Shown: positions 15,976-23,941 of the stretch, in pieces
How the letters are laid out: every line of letters begins with the position of its first letter
Numbering within the stretch: position 1 is the stretch's first letter
Origin: an uncultured Eubacteriales bacterium
GTDB lineage: Bacteria > Bacillota > Clostridia > Lachnospirales > Lachnospiraceae
Direction: 5' to 3'
DNA length: 44,247 nt
Assembly: GCA_949292795.1 (NCBI GenBank)
Contig: CASFBR010000145.1
Coordinates: 1 to 44,247 of the forward strand
Made by a program: the position numbers and the translations under genes
Notes under the pieces: model-generated
Databases searched by the model: none
What the model was told of the DNA's origin: nothing
The model's input: the letters and a program-made list of their open reading frames with translations, nothing else

Positions 15976-16542
15976 TCAGATGATAAAGCGATTCTTTTCT
16001 GCTTCCAGCAAAGAAGCATAGGAGTAATCGATCAAAATATTTTTTGCGGGTACGACTGCGCGGATACCGCCGAGAAAGTCTGTTTCGCTGACAAGGATTT
16101 CGACGCCGCAGCGCTTTTTTAACTCCGGGATCAGATGGCTGTCCCCGGGCGCTACAAAAATATCCGTGGGATTTTGGCGGACAGCCGCCTTGACCCGCTC
16201 GATATGATCTGCAAGTGCATTTAAGTAATCCGCAGTTTTCCGGTATTCTAAAAGACGGGCAGAGACATCGGCAAAGATTTTTTCCTTCACCTGATGGTGC
16301 TTTTCGCCGATGTCCCGCTTGATCTTATTTTGTTCCATAGACAGAGCGCGGTTGTGCTCTCTTTGGATGCGGTCAGTTTCTGTAATTACATAATTTTCGG
16401 CGTTTTTATTCGCCTGTTCAATTTTCGACGCATACATCTGTTCCAGCGTTTCCCGGTACTGCGCCAGCATAACGCTGCTTTGATGGCTGGCCTCGGCGAT
16501 GGCGCAGTCCTCAAAAAGCTTTAATTTTTCTTCAAGAGTCAT
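15976..16542 (-). CDS. ntpE: V/A-type ATPase subunit E (peripheral stalk)
   Basis: A 188-residue protein: an N-terminal long charged helix (about 1-100) for the stator coiled coil and a C-terminal globular domain contacting the A/B head (GIRAVVPAKNILIDYSY is typical). It pairs with the small helical subunit encoded at 20542-20853. ATG 16542 overlaps the end of the F gene by 4 nt and the stop lies 17 nt before subunit A. Confidence 0.9.
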   Translation of the reverse strand: MTLEEKLKLFEDCAIAEASHQSSVMLAQYRETLEQMYASKIEQANKNAENYVITETDRIQREHNRALSMEQNKIKRDIGEKHHQVKEKIFADVSARLLEYRKTADYLNALADHIERVKAAVRQNPTDIFVAPGDSHLIPELKKRCGVEILVSETDFLGGIRAVVPAKNILIDYSYASLLEAEKNRFII

Positions 16543-16862
16543 TTGCCCTCCTCCTGTACCCTGACGCCAATGGCCTCATTGACATAATCCATAATAAAGC
16601 CGGGATTTCTTCCGGTGCCGTGCCGGTCTGGTATGGCTACGACGATCGGAAGCCGCCGGTTGAGCTTGATGTCCTCAATAATATCAGGGAAATGGCTGCT
16701 CAAAAGCTCGGTAATGAGCAGGATGCCGATGGTCTTATCGGCCAGCACCCGGGCAAGCTCTCTCCCAAGCTCGTCCCGTTCATGGACGACGACACCTTCA
16801 ACTCCGGCCAGGCGCATCCCGGTCAATGTGTCCACGTTGTCACTGATTAAATACATTCTCAT
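16539..16862 (-). CDS. ntpG: V/A-type ATPase subunit F (central stalk)
   Basis: A 107-residue subunit with the small Rossmann-like fold of subunit F: strand MRMYLISDNVDTLTGMRLAG, then GILLITELLSSHF and LPIVVAIPD. It binds subunit D in the rotor. The symbol follows the Enterococcus ntp naming. The ATG at 16862 lies 61 nt after the K subunit stop and the gene overlaps subunit E by 4 nt. Confidence 0.9.
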   Translation of the reverse strand: MRMYLISDNVDTLTGMRLAGVEGVVVHERDELGRELARVLADKTIGILLITELLSSHFPDIIEDIKLNRRLPIVVAIPDRHGTGRNPGFIMDYVNEAIGVRVQEEGK

Positions 16863-16923
16863 AGTCGGTCACCGTTTCATGTCATGTGTGGCGGCGCCGC
16901 TAAAAGCGGCGCCTTAGGTTATA

Positions 16924-17343
16924 TTATCCGAGGATAATAAAGGAAATCAGCAGGCCATAAAGCGCGATACCTTCGGCAAGGGCAACAAAGATAAGCGCTT
17001 TACCCATAACGGAGGAATCTTCGCTTAAAGCGCCTAAAGCGGCACTGGCTGAGGAAGCTACGGCAATACCGGCGCCGATTGTGGACATGCCGGTGGAAAG
17101 CGCGGCGGCAATGTAGCGCAGCCCTTCAGACGAGGCGGCAGCCTGTGAAGCGGCTTCCGCCGCATGGGCCTGACCGCCAAAGAGCATAATGTCTGCGATG
17201 ACGAGAATCGCGAAAAACATTGTAATGTTGATGGCCAGGGTCGTCTTTAAGCGGCCCTTTTTGCGTTCGCCCAGAAGGAACGCCATAAATGGGATAAAAA
17301 TACTTAATATAAGAGCGGCAACGAGTATAATTTTTGTAATCAT
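16924..17343 (-). CDS. ntpK: V/A-type ATPase subunit K (rotor ring)
   Basis: A 139-residue membrane proteolipid with four predicted helices. The C-terminal hairpin carries the glycine-rich helix STGMSTIGAGIAVASSASAALG and the ion-binding Glu at about residue 124 in ALAEGIALYG. The N-terminal hairpin (about 1-57) has no glutamate, so only one ion site per polypeptide is expected. It is somewhat shorter than the common ~155-residue double-hairpin proteins. Whether it moves sodium or protons cannot be decided from this alone. AGGAGGATATTTAA precedes ATG 17343. Confidence 0.92.
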   Translation of the reverse strand: MITKIILVAALILSIFIPFMAFLLGERKKGRLKTTLAINITMFFAILVIADIMLFGGQAHAAEAASQAAASSEGLRYIAAALSTGMSTIGAGIAVASSASAALGALSEDSSVMGKALIFVALAEGIALYGLLISFIILG

Positions 17344-17444
17344 TTAAATATCCTCCTGCATGTAATGTAGCATAATGATCCGGCTGTGATCCGGTGATCT
17401 CTCAGATGTTTGGCCGTGTATACGTTAATCCTGAGGATGTCCGG

Positions 17445-19379
17445 CTATCTGCCGGAGCTTCCATACGGCTTAAATTCATGTCCGGTGCCGCTGTAAAAAC
17501 GGCTGAACATTTCATAATATTCCAGACGGAGCACCTGAATCCCGACGATCAGGCCCTCAAGGGCGGAAATCAGGATGTTTCCGAAAATGACGATAATGAT
17601 ACCGGCCGGCGTGGTGGAATTTTCAATATCTGAGAGCATCATCACAACGCTCATCATGCCGGCGTGGCTTAATGCGAAGGCGCCTACACGGATAAATGAA
17701 ATTGAGTTGGTCATGTAGCTTAAAAGGACTTCAAGCAGTTCAAAAACCGCCTCTGTAACGAACATGACCCGGCCCTCGGAAAGTGTAAAGCGTTTGCGGT
17801 TGATCCGGGCTTTAAGCGGCTCAGCAAAGGCGATGGCAAACAGGCACACGATGATGAGTACGGTCAGCAGCGCCATAAAACGTGTCGGCCCCATTGCCGG
17901 GAGCAGCTTCGTGACAACGATGTAAATGACGATCAGATAAAAGATCAGTCCGGTCAGTCCGTTGGTGCCCACAAGTGCGGAACCGATATTTTTCTGGCGG
18001 ATACTGTTGATGATCTGGATGAGCATGGCGGCGATGATCAAAATCACACCGAAAACAACGGCCAGGATCAATGTGGTCATCATATTTTCAGAGTCCATAG
18101 GCTTCATCCATATGGTCGGAATGACATGCTCAAAGCCGAACAGGCTGCCGTACATGAAACCGAAAAACACAGAAAACAGTCCGCAAAAGGAAATAATGCC
18201 CGCAATATTCAGATGCTTAAAATGATAGAGTAAAAAACCGCCGATCACAAGGCAGGCGCCCTGGCCCACATCGCCGAACATGACACCGAACATAAACGCA
18301 TAGGTCAAGGCCACAAACTTGGTCGGGTCCAGCTCATTATAGGCCGGAAGGCCGTACATGCTGACAAACATCTGAAACGGTTTAAAAATACCACGGTTTT
18401 TCAGGCGGGTCGGCGGGCTTGTAGTAGGTGAAGTATATTCTTCCTCCACAAGAAGGCTGACTTGAGAATCATCCTCCATTTCCCGGGCAAGCTTTTGTGC
18501 ATCGTGAGCTTCCATCCATCCGCACAGAATGTAGAAAACCTCTGCGTGCTCCCGGGTACAGGCCGCCTTTTTGCGGATGTCGAAATTGTCGCACAGTACC
18601 CGCAGCGCCGCATAAGCTTCATTAATCTCTTTTTGATGCTCATAGTAAATGTTTGAGAGCTCAAGGCTGCACTGAGTGATCCTGCGGCGGACATCCTCCA
18701 GCGATTTGCTGACGCCTGTATAAGCTTCAGCCGGGGAGGCAGTCACTTCGTCTGAAATACGGATGCGCTCAAAATGCATGGAAGCAAAGATGGCATCGAC
18801 CTTGACGAAGGTGGACTGCGGAGCAAAATAAACGCCCCAGACGTATTCGGAATCCCGGCTGCTTTCATAAAAGATCGTGTCCAGATTGTCGTAGACATAT
18901 TTTGAAAAGGTATCAAAATAGTTCAGGGCAATGCGGCCAAAACGGAACTTGATAAAATGAAAGTCCAGTATTTTGGCAATGGGGAAGGGAATCCCGCGAA
19001 ACGGCGCAATCTCGCCTAAAAGCCGGACATAATGCGTTTCCTCGGCCTTTAGCTCTTCCTGCTTTTTAGCCAGCTGGCTGCTGTGCTGCGTGATGCTGTC
19101 AATGAGCTTTTTGGCTGTGTCAAGCACATCCGGTGCGATCTTTTTGGCAGGCAGGCTGTCCGGGTCCTGATGATTCACGAGCCTGGCCATTTCCCGCAGG
19201 GCGGCTGCCGGCTCCTTGTAGGGGTTGTCCTCAATAAAAGGGGTCAGCGAATGGGTATCGCCAAGTTCTGTCAGGGCATTTTCAAGATGAATGGGGTATC
19301 GCAGGAGATATTCGCGCGTCACCCTGTCAATATCGCTTTTAGGACCGGTGATATTGACAAATTTCATCTTCGCGATCAT
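17445..19379 (-). CDS. ntpI: V/A-type ATPase subunit I (stator membrane subunit)
   Basis: A 644-residue subunit a/I protein. The N-terminal half (about 1-330) is the soluble arm with coiled-coil stretches. The C-terminal half has seven to eight predicted membrane helices. The stretch SYMTNSISFIRVGAFALSHAGM carries the conserved Arg that faces the ring glutamate. CGGAGGTGAAAAATT precedes ATG 19379. About 100 nt without genes separate it from both neighbours (K and C). Confidence 0.95.
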   Translation of the reverse strand: MIAKMKFVNITGPKSDIDRVTREYLLRYPIHLENALTELGDTHSLTPFIEDNPYKEPAAALREMARLVNHQDPDSLPAKKIAPDVLDTAKKLIDSITQHSSQLAKKQEELKAEETHYVRLLGEIAPFRGIPFPIAKILDFHFIKFRFGRIALNYFDTFSKYVYDNLDTIFYESSRDSEYVWGVYFAPQSTFVKVDAIFASMHFERIRISDEVTASPAEAYTGVSKSLEDVRRRITQCSLELSNIYYEHQKEINEAYAALRVLCDNFDIRKKAACTREHAEVFYILCGWMEAHDAQKLAREMEDDSQVSLLVEEEYTSPTTSPPTRLKNRGIFKPFQMFVSMYGLPAYNELDPTKFVALTYAFMFGVMFGDVGQGACLVIGGFLLYHFKHLNIAGIISFCGLFSVFFGFMYGSLFGFEHVIPTIWMKPMDSENMMTTLILAVVFGVILIIAAMLIQIINSIRQKNIGSALVGTNGLTGLIFYLIVIYIVVTKLLPAMGPTRFMALLTVLIIVCLFAIAFAEPLKARINRKRFTLSEGRVMFVTEAVFELLEVLLSYMTNSISFIRVGAFALSHAGMMSVVMMLSDIENSTTPAGIIIVIFGNILISALEGLIVGIQVLRLEYYEMFSRFYSGTGHEFKPYGSSGR

Positions 19380-19481
19380 AATTTTTCACCTCCGTGTATC
19401 ATTTTTATTCCGCAAAAGGTTTATATTGTTTGCATTAAGATGTTTATTTATAGCGTCTGCATTTTGAACAATGCCAATGTT

Positions 19482-20537
19482 TTACTTGCGGATATAGCTT
19501 AAAATCTGGCTGGCGTCAAGTCCATACCGTATACATTCCATAGCGGTTGTCAGATCATTGATTTCTTCCTCGCGCAAAAACAGATATTCGTCAATGACGG
19601 CAAGGGAGTACGGATATTTGCGTGCTGCCATACGGCGAAGCTTTTTCATAAGCTGCCCGTATATCCGGGAAAGCGCATCATCTGAATCCCGGGCGGATTG
19701 CTCGATGGATGCCAGGGCGCGTCCGTAAAAGGATTTTCCAAGCAGCTCCAGGTATTCCGTAAGCGATGCACATTCAATAAGTCGCCGGATAAAAGCCGCG
19801 TTGAGCCGGTAATGGATCGGGATCAGGTTGGCATACATACGGCCGCTGTCCACATTGTAAAAACGCCTGGAGCGGTAAATCCATAAAATATTCAAAAGAT
19901 CAATCTGTGTGCCGTAGATTTTCGTGATCGCTTTAAGCTCAGAGGATTTCAGGACTTTATCCTTTTGCTTCCATAAATAACGGAAAAAATAAATGTCCAG
20001 TGACAGCTCATAATCAAAGAGGCTTGCGCCTTCTATATCCCTTAAAGGCGAAAGCAGTGTCGCGTAAATCGAGCCTTTGAGTACCTCAAAAAACTGTTCC
20101 AGGTTTTTGCATCTGGAAAGCTCTAAAAGATTGACGGACGACTGCTGTGAAAAGTGTGCCGGGATCAAAGACGTGTCAAAGGTAATGTCTCTGTGGTCGA
20201 ATATAAAGCGCAGGAAGGTTTTAATGATCTGGATTTCGTAGCGCTTGAAATAGACCTTTAAAAAGCGGCGCTGACCGGGGCCTGCAAAGGTATAGATGCG
20301 CGCGTAATCATCATAGAGCGCCAGCTGCAAAAGCTTTTCAATCTCGCCGCGGTGCATGGCATCGGACGCGCGCTCAAAGACCTTATTATAGGACGGGGTC
20401 ATTTTCAGCCAGGAAAAAAATTCCTGCACAGACTGCATGGAAGCGATCGTATTGTAATCGGCTTCGCCGAGCAGACGGCCTTTCATCGCTTTGATTTTTG
20501 CGGCCATGCTGCTGTAAGTCATAAGAGCATTTGGCAT
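19482..20537 (-). CDS. ntpC: V/A-type ATPase subunit C (socket for central stalk)
   Basis: A 351-residue, mostly helical subunit C/AC39 that seats the D/F shaft on the K ring. It begins MPNALMTYSSMAAKIKAMKGRLL, the usual N-terminal helix. ATG 20537 has AGGAG about 9 nt upstream and lies 4 nt after the stalk gene stop; the upstream open frame is shadow of that gene. The C-terminus (CIRYGLDASQILSYIRK) is typical. Confidence 0.9.
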   Translation of the reverse strand: MPNALMTYSSMAAKIKAMKGRLLGEADYNTIASMQSVQEFFSWLKMTPSYNKVFERASDAMHRGEIEKLLQLALYDDYARIYTFAGPGQRRFLKVYFKRYEIQIIKTFLRFIFDHRDITFDTSLIPAHFSQQSSVNLLELSRCKNLEQFFEVLKGSIYATLLSPLRDIEGASLFDYELSLDIYFFRYLWKQKDKVLKSSELKAITKIYGTQIDLLNILWIYRSRRFYNVDSGRMYANLIPIHYRLNAAFIRRLIECASLTEYLELLGKSFYGRALASIEQSARDSDDALSRIYGQLMKKLRRMAARKYPYSLAVIDEYLFLREEEINDLTTAMECIRYGLDASQILSYIRK

Positions 20538-20541
20538 AGTA

Positions 20542-20853
20542 TCAGGCTCCTGTAATGCGGGAAAAGATTTCCTGCACATAGTGGTCGTGGTTCGCAGTAT
20601 AATCGGCATCAAGCTGTGCGAGATTGCGTCTGGCTTCCAAAGACAGTCGGGAAATTTCCTGAGCGTTGGCGTCATCAAGCGTTTTCGCAAGCTCCTTCAT
20701 ACGGGCTTTGGCATCCTCCTGAATCTGACGGGAGATGATCTGCGCCTTTTCGTCGAACTCCCGGGCGAGCGCTTTTTTCTGCGCTGCGGCATTGTCGATG
20801 ATCTGGCTGGCGCGGGCATCAATACTGCTTAAGGTTTCAATGGGATTATTCAC
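20542..20853 (-). CDS. ntpF: V/A-type ATPase peripheral-stalk subunit G/H
   Basis: A 103-residue, highly charged, almost entirely helical protein with heptad character (ASQIIDNAAAQKKALAREFDEKAQIISRQI...), predicted to form the stator coiled coil with subunit E. It is the first gene of the operon. The start is GTG at 20853, placed after AGGAGGTGAAGG. Family assignment rests on composition, length and operon position. Confidence 0.82.
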   Translation of the reverse strand: MNNPIETLSSIDARASQIIDNAAAQKKALAREFDEKAQIISRQIQEDAKARMKELAKTLDDANAQEISRLSLEARRNLAQLDADYTANHDHYVQEIFSRITGA

Positions 20854-20913
20854 GGGTCGCCTTCACCTCCTGGATGAAACAGCCGCTCACCGGCGGCCGA
20901 ACATCATAATATA

Positions 20914-20998
20914 TTTTATTGCATAGGAACGCAGTTTCCTATGCAATAAAAAGAGTTCCGCTTGCGGAACTTAAGCGCTAAGCGCGGTCGCTTTAGCG
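20914..20998 (-). promoter_or_regulatory. Structured leader of the V-ATPase operon, attenuator-like
   Basis: Three consecutive hairpins lie between promoter and first gene. In transcript order: CGCTAAAGCG/CGCTTAGCG (20998-20976); AGTTCCGC/GCGGAACT (20971-20954) followed by CTTTTTATT, which looks like an intrinsic terminator; and TTTTATTGCATAGGAA/TTCCTATGCAATAAAA (20951-20914), 16-bp perfect arms. The third hairpin uses the T-run of the second as its 5' arm. Conditional termination is a reasonable inference. Confidence 0.55.
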
Positions 20999-21030
20999 AT
21001 AATTTTAAAAAATCTTTTTGTCCCACCATC

Positions 21031-21059
21031 AGTATATATCACTTTAACATTATTTACAA
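21031..21059 (-). promoter_or_regulatory. Sigma-A promoter of the V-ATPase operon
   Basis: On the minus strand TTGTAA (21059-21054), a 17-nt spacer and TATACT (21036-21031). The predicted start is about 170 nt before the first gene. The rest of 21060-21290 is AT-rich and holds no recognisable gene. Confidence 0.65.
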
Positions 21060-21290
21060 CTGTTTAAAATTAATTACGGGGTAAGATGACTAAATATTGC
21101 CGGGAGAAAAGGGGATTTTGTGTATAATACTTATAAAAATGGCGAAAAAGCAGACGGTGTTGTAAAGCAGATAATTTTTGATTATAATTTAATAAATGTT
21201 AATTATTTTAACAAATCTTGAACCGGGTATACAATATAAATGAACCAGATAGTATAAATAAAGAAGAGATGCATTTACCGGGAAAGCCGG

Positions 21291-21337
21291 CTTTAGGGGA
21301 TAGGCTGCACGAGCTGTATGCAGCCTATCCCCTAAAG
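21291..21337. other. Perfect 19-bp hairpin downstream of glnN
   Basis: The arms 21291-21309 and 21319-21337 (CTTTAGGGGATAGGCTGCA and its reverse complement) pair fully around a 9-nt loop. There is no adjacent T-run on either strand. It may protect a transcript end or be a relic of an inverted repeat. Confidence 0.6.
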
Positions 21338-21383
21338 TTGTTAATCTGTATGCGTGCAGATCACAAAGATACAGGGATTTTAT

Positions 21384-21420
21384 AAATAGTGATGCCGCGC
21401 TGCGCGCGGCATCACTATTT
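21384..21420 (-). terminator. Terminator hairpin of glnN
   Basis: Arms of 17 bp (21384-21400 and 21404-21420) pair perfectly around a 3-nt loop, immediately after the glnN stop codon. The AT-rich stem ends (ATAAATAG...CTATTT) supply the T-tract. Confidence 0.75.
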
Positions 21421-21422
21421 AT

Positions 21423-23531
21423 TTATACAGAAAACAAAAGCTGGTCATAAGTCGGGTAGGGCAGAAGCTCATCCGGTATTTTGACCTCAGCCGCATCAGC
21501 AGTTTTTCTTAAAACATCCATCAGCGGCAGAAGCTCATTCAAGCACATGTTGGCAGCGTTCTGCATCGTATCGGACTCTGCTTTGGCCTGTACGGATGCA
21601 AGTACTGTCTCAAGACCCTCAAGGCCGGAGCTTAAGGATTCGTAGGCGCCGGAAAGCTCTGTGACAAGGGCTTCCTCTGCGGCGGTGGAGATGGCAGGCA
21701 TAAACGCTTTTTTAGCCGCGGCATTTTGAGCGACATGGGCACTGTAAGTGCTTAATGCCGGGAGAAAATCTTTTGCAAGCATCTCATGGAGTGTTTTAGC
21801 TTCAATTTCGATTGTCTTGACATAGTTTTCAAGCAAAATCTCATAGCGGGAGAAAATTTCTTCCTTTGTGAAAATATGATAATCTGTAAGCAGCTTGACA
21901 TTTTTATCGGATGTAAACTGCGCCAGTGCTTCCGGCGTAGATACAAGATTGTAAAGGCCGCGGGCTTTTGCCTCCTCAACCCATGCTTCGGTGTAGCCAT
22001 TGCCGTTGAAGATTACCTTTTTATGTTTTTTGATGGCACGCTTGATCATGGCGTGAACCGCTTCTGTCATATGCTCCGGGTCTGCCTCTGACAGCTCCAG
22101 ATAAAACTGATGCAGTGCTTCAGCCACAGCAGCATTAAGTACCATGTTCGGATTGGCTACCGAGGTGCTGGAGCCGAGCATACGGAACTCGAATTTGTTG
22201 CCTGTGAAGGCAAACGGGGATGTACGGTTACGGTCGGTTGTATCTTTTGTAAAATGCGGCAGTACATGCGCGCCGGTTTCAAGCTGCACGGTTTCCTGAG
22301 TACCAAAATAAGTATCGTTTTCGATGGACTTAAGAATAGCGGTCAGCTCATCGCCGAGGAAAATCGATACGATGGCCGGAGGCGCTTCATTTCCGCCGAG
22401 GCGGTGGTCATTGCCTGCACCGACAACGGAGATGCGCATAAGGTCCGCATAATCATCCACTGCCTTGATAACAGCCATGAGAAATACAAGAAACTGCACG
22501 TTTTCAGCCGGTGTTTTTCCGGGATTTAACAGATTGTCACCGGCATTGGTCGTTAAAGACCAGTTGTTATGCTTGCCGCTGCCGTTGATGCCTTCAAAGG
22601 GTTTTTCATGGAGCAGACATACAAGTCCGTGCTTGTCGGCAATCTTTTTCATCAGCTCCATGGTGAGCTGATTGTGATCCACTGCGACGTTGGCGGTTTC
22701 AAAAACCGGTGCAAGCTCATGCTGTGCCGGAGCCACTTCATTATGCTTCGTCTTTGCAGGAATACTTAATTTCCACAGCTCTTCATCCAGCTCGTGCATA
22801 TATTCTGAAACTCTTGGCTTTAAGGCGCCGAAGTAGTGATCTTCCATTTCCTGTCCTTTAGGTGCCGGTGCTCCGATGAGCGTGCGGCCGCAGAAAATCA
22901 GATCGCGGCGTTTGTTATACAGCTCTTTATCGACAAGGAAATATTCCTGCTCCGGGCCGACGGTTGTGCTGACGCTGGTGACATCGTCACGGCCGAGAAG
23001 CTTTAACATTTTAACGGCTTCATGGCTCAGCGCCTCCATTGAACGAAGAAGCGGTGTCTTTTTGTCGAGCGCCTCACCGCTGTATGAACAAAAGGCTGTG
23101 GGTATATATAAGGTACGGTCTTTGATAAATGCCGGGGAGGTCGGGTCCCAGGCTGTATAGCCTCTGGCTTCAAAGGTTGCTCTGAGCCCTCCGGACGGAA
23201 AGCTTGAAGCATCCGGTTCGCCTTTGACAAGCTCCTTGCCGGAAAACTCCATGATGACTTCGCCGCCCTCGGCAGGGGAAATAAAGCTGTCATGCTTTTC
23301 TGCCGTAAATCCGGTCATCGGCTGAAACCAATGGGTATAGTGCGTAGCACCGTTTTCAACTGCCCATTCCTTCATGGCGACAGCCACGGAGTTGGCAACA
23401 TCCAGTTCCAGGTGCGTGCCGTTCTCGATTGTTTTTCTTAGCGCCTTATAGACGTCTTTGGGCAGCTTGTTGCGCATGACTTTATCATTAAATACCAGAC
23501 TGCCATATAATGTGGGAATATCCTTTGCCAT
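21423..23531 (-). CDS. glnN: Glutamine synthetase type III
   Basis: A 702-residue GSIII enzyme making glutamine from glutamate, ammonia and ATP in the cytoplasm. Conserved blocks: [15 protein letters not shown] (metal Glu), [29 protein letters not shown] (catalytic His/Asn region), [17 protein letters not shown], and the C-terminal GSIII-specific helical extension. Length is typical for the type (about 700, versus about 450 for GSI). ATG 23531 follows AAGGAGGTTTTCAT. It has its own promoter and an ANTAR-type attenuator in the leader. A second, type I synthetase is encoded at 32139, so the cell has both. Confidence 0.97.
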   Translation of the reverse strand: MAKDIPTLYGSLVFNDKVMRNKLPKDVYKALRKTIENGTHLELDVANSVAVAMKEWAVENGATHYTHWFQPMTGFTAEKHDSFISPAEGGEVIMEFSGKELVKGEPDASSFPSGGLRATFEARGYTAWDPTSPAFIKDRTLYIPTAFCSYSGEALDKKTPLLRSMEALSHEAVKMLKLLGRDDVTSVSTTVGPEQEYFLVDKELYNKRRDLIFCGRTLIGAPAPKGQEMEDHYFGALKPRVSEYMHELDEELWKLSIPAKTKHNEVAPAQHELAPVFETANVAVDHNQLTMELMKKIADKHGLVCLLHEKPFEGINGSGKHNNWSLTTNAGDNLLNPGKTPAENVQFLVFLMAVIKAVDDYADLMRISVVGAGNDHRLGGNEAPPAIVSIFLGDELTAILKSIENDTYFGTQETVQLETGAHVLPHFTKDTTDRNRTSPFAFTGNKFEFRMLGSSTSVANPNMVLNAAVAEALHQFYLELSEADPEHMTEAVHAMIKRAIKKHKKVIFNGNGYTEAWVEEAKARGLYNLVSTPEALAQFTSDKNVKLLTDYHIFTKEEIFSRYEILLENYVKTIEIEAKTLHEMLAKDFLPALSTYSAHVAQNAAAKKAFMPAISTAAEEALVTELSGAYESLSSGLEGLETVLASVQAKAESDTMQNAANMCLNELLPLMDVLRKTADAAEVKIPDELLPYPTYDQLLFSV

Positions 23532-23570
23532 ATGAAAACCTCCTTAAAACCTGCGTACTTTTTTTGGAAA

Positions 23571-23631
23571 CCGAAAGCCCGGGGGAGAGAGGCGGCTTAA
23601 GACGCATATAAACGCGCCGCAGGGCTTTCGG
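23571..23631 (-). promoter_or_regulatory. Compound hairpin in the glnN leader
   Basis: CCGAAAGCCC (23631-23622 on the minus strand) pairs perfectly with GGGCTTTCGG (23580-23571), enclosing an inner GCGGC/GCCGC stem. It lies between the attenuator and the ribosome site. Its function is unknown. Confidence 0.5.
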
Positions 23632-23640
23632 AGAATATAG

Positions 23641-23679
23641 AAAAAGGCGCCCTGGGTAATCCAGAACGCCTTTGCTCTA
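23641..23679 (-). promoter_or_regulatory. ANTAR-type attenuator of glnN
   Basis: Minus-strand hairpin TAGAGC-AAAGGC-GTTCTG (23679-23662) has a hexaloop with A at position 1 and G at position 4. Its loop and 3' arm are also the 5' arm of a 13-bp terminator, AAAGGCGTTCTGG (23673-23661) with CCAGGGCGCCTTT (23655-23643), followed by a T-run. The two structures exclude each other, as in ANTAR antitermination. The regulator is encoded at 33691. Confidence 0.72.
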
Positions 23680-23687
23680 TGTCCGTT

Positions 23688-23715
23688 AGTATACACGGAA
23701 TTTGGGAAATGTCAA
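23688..23715 (-). promoter_or_regulatory. Sigma-A promoter of glnN
   Basis: On the minus strand TTGACA (23715-23710), a 16-nt spacer and TATACT (23693-23688). The predicted start, near 23681, is only a few nucleotides before the hexaloop hairpin. Confidence 0.72.
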
Positions 23716-23745
23716 TAGGGGTTTTGAAAAAAAGTGCAAACCCCC

Positions 23746-23774
23746 TTTACAAACGGCGGAAAATAAGTTATAGT
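23746..23774 (+). promoter_or_regulatory. Sigma-A promoter of pyrG-gltBD
   Basis: TTTACA (23746-23751), a 17-nt spacer and TATAGT (23769-23774). It is back-to-back with the glnN promoter. The predicted leader is about 160 nt and contains the attenuator at 23845-23902. No G-run occurs at the predicted start, so the Bacillus pyrG reiterative-G mechanism is unlikely. Confidence 0.68.
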
Positions 23775-23844
23775 TTTATGCATTGATATTGGAAAAACGA
23801 GCATATAACGGAATCGTTTTACGAATGTTTAATAAAATACGCGA

Positions 23845-23902
23845 TGACAAAGGTGTCAGAAATGAAGTAATGAAAAATTACAGGATTTCTGACACTTTTT
23901 TT
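23845..23902 (+). promoter_or_regulatory. ANTAR-type attenuator of pyrG
   Basis: TGAC-AAAGGT-GTCA (23845-23858) is a perfect 4-bp stem with an A1/G4 hexaloop. It overlaps a long terminator stem, AGGTGTCAGAAAT (23851-23863) with ATTTCTGACACTT (23885-23897), which has an inner GTAAT/ATTAC stem and ends in seven T. The sequence matches the glnN and glnA leaders (CAAAGGYGT). Confidence 0.7.
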
Positions 23903-23941
23903 ATGCAGGCTTTACTTTATAGAAACAGGAGGGATTTTATT

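Noticed and set aside
23783-23941. An N-terminal extension of CTP synthase of 53 codons.
   Set aside because: The stretch covers the attenuator terminator, and the conserved CTP synthase N-terminus begins at 23942 behind a strong ribosome site.
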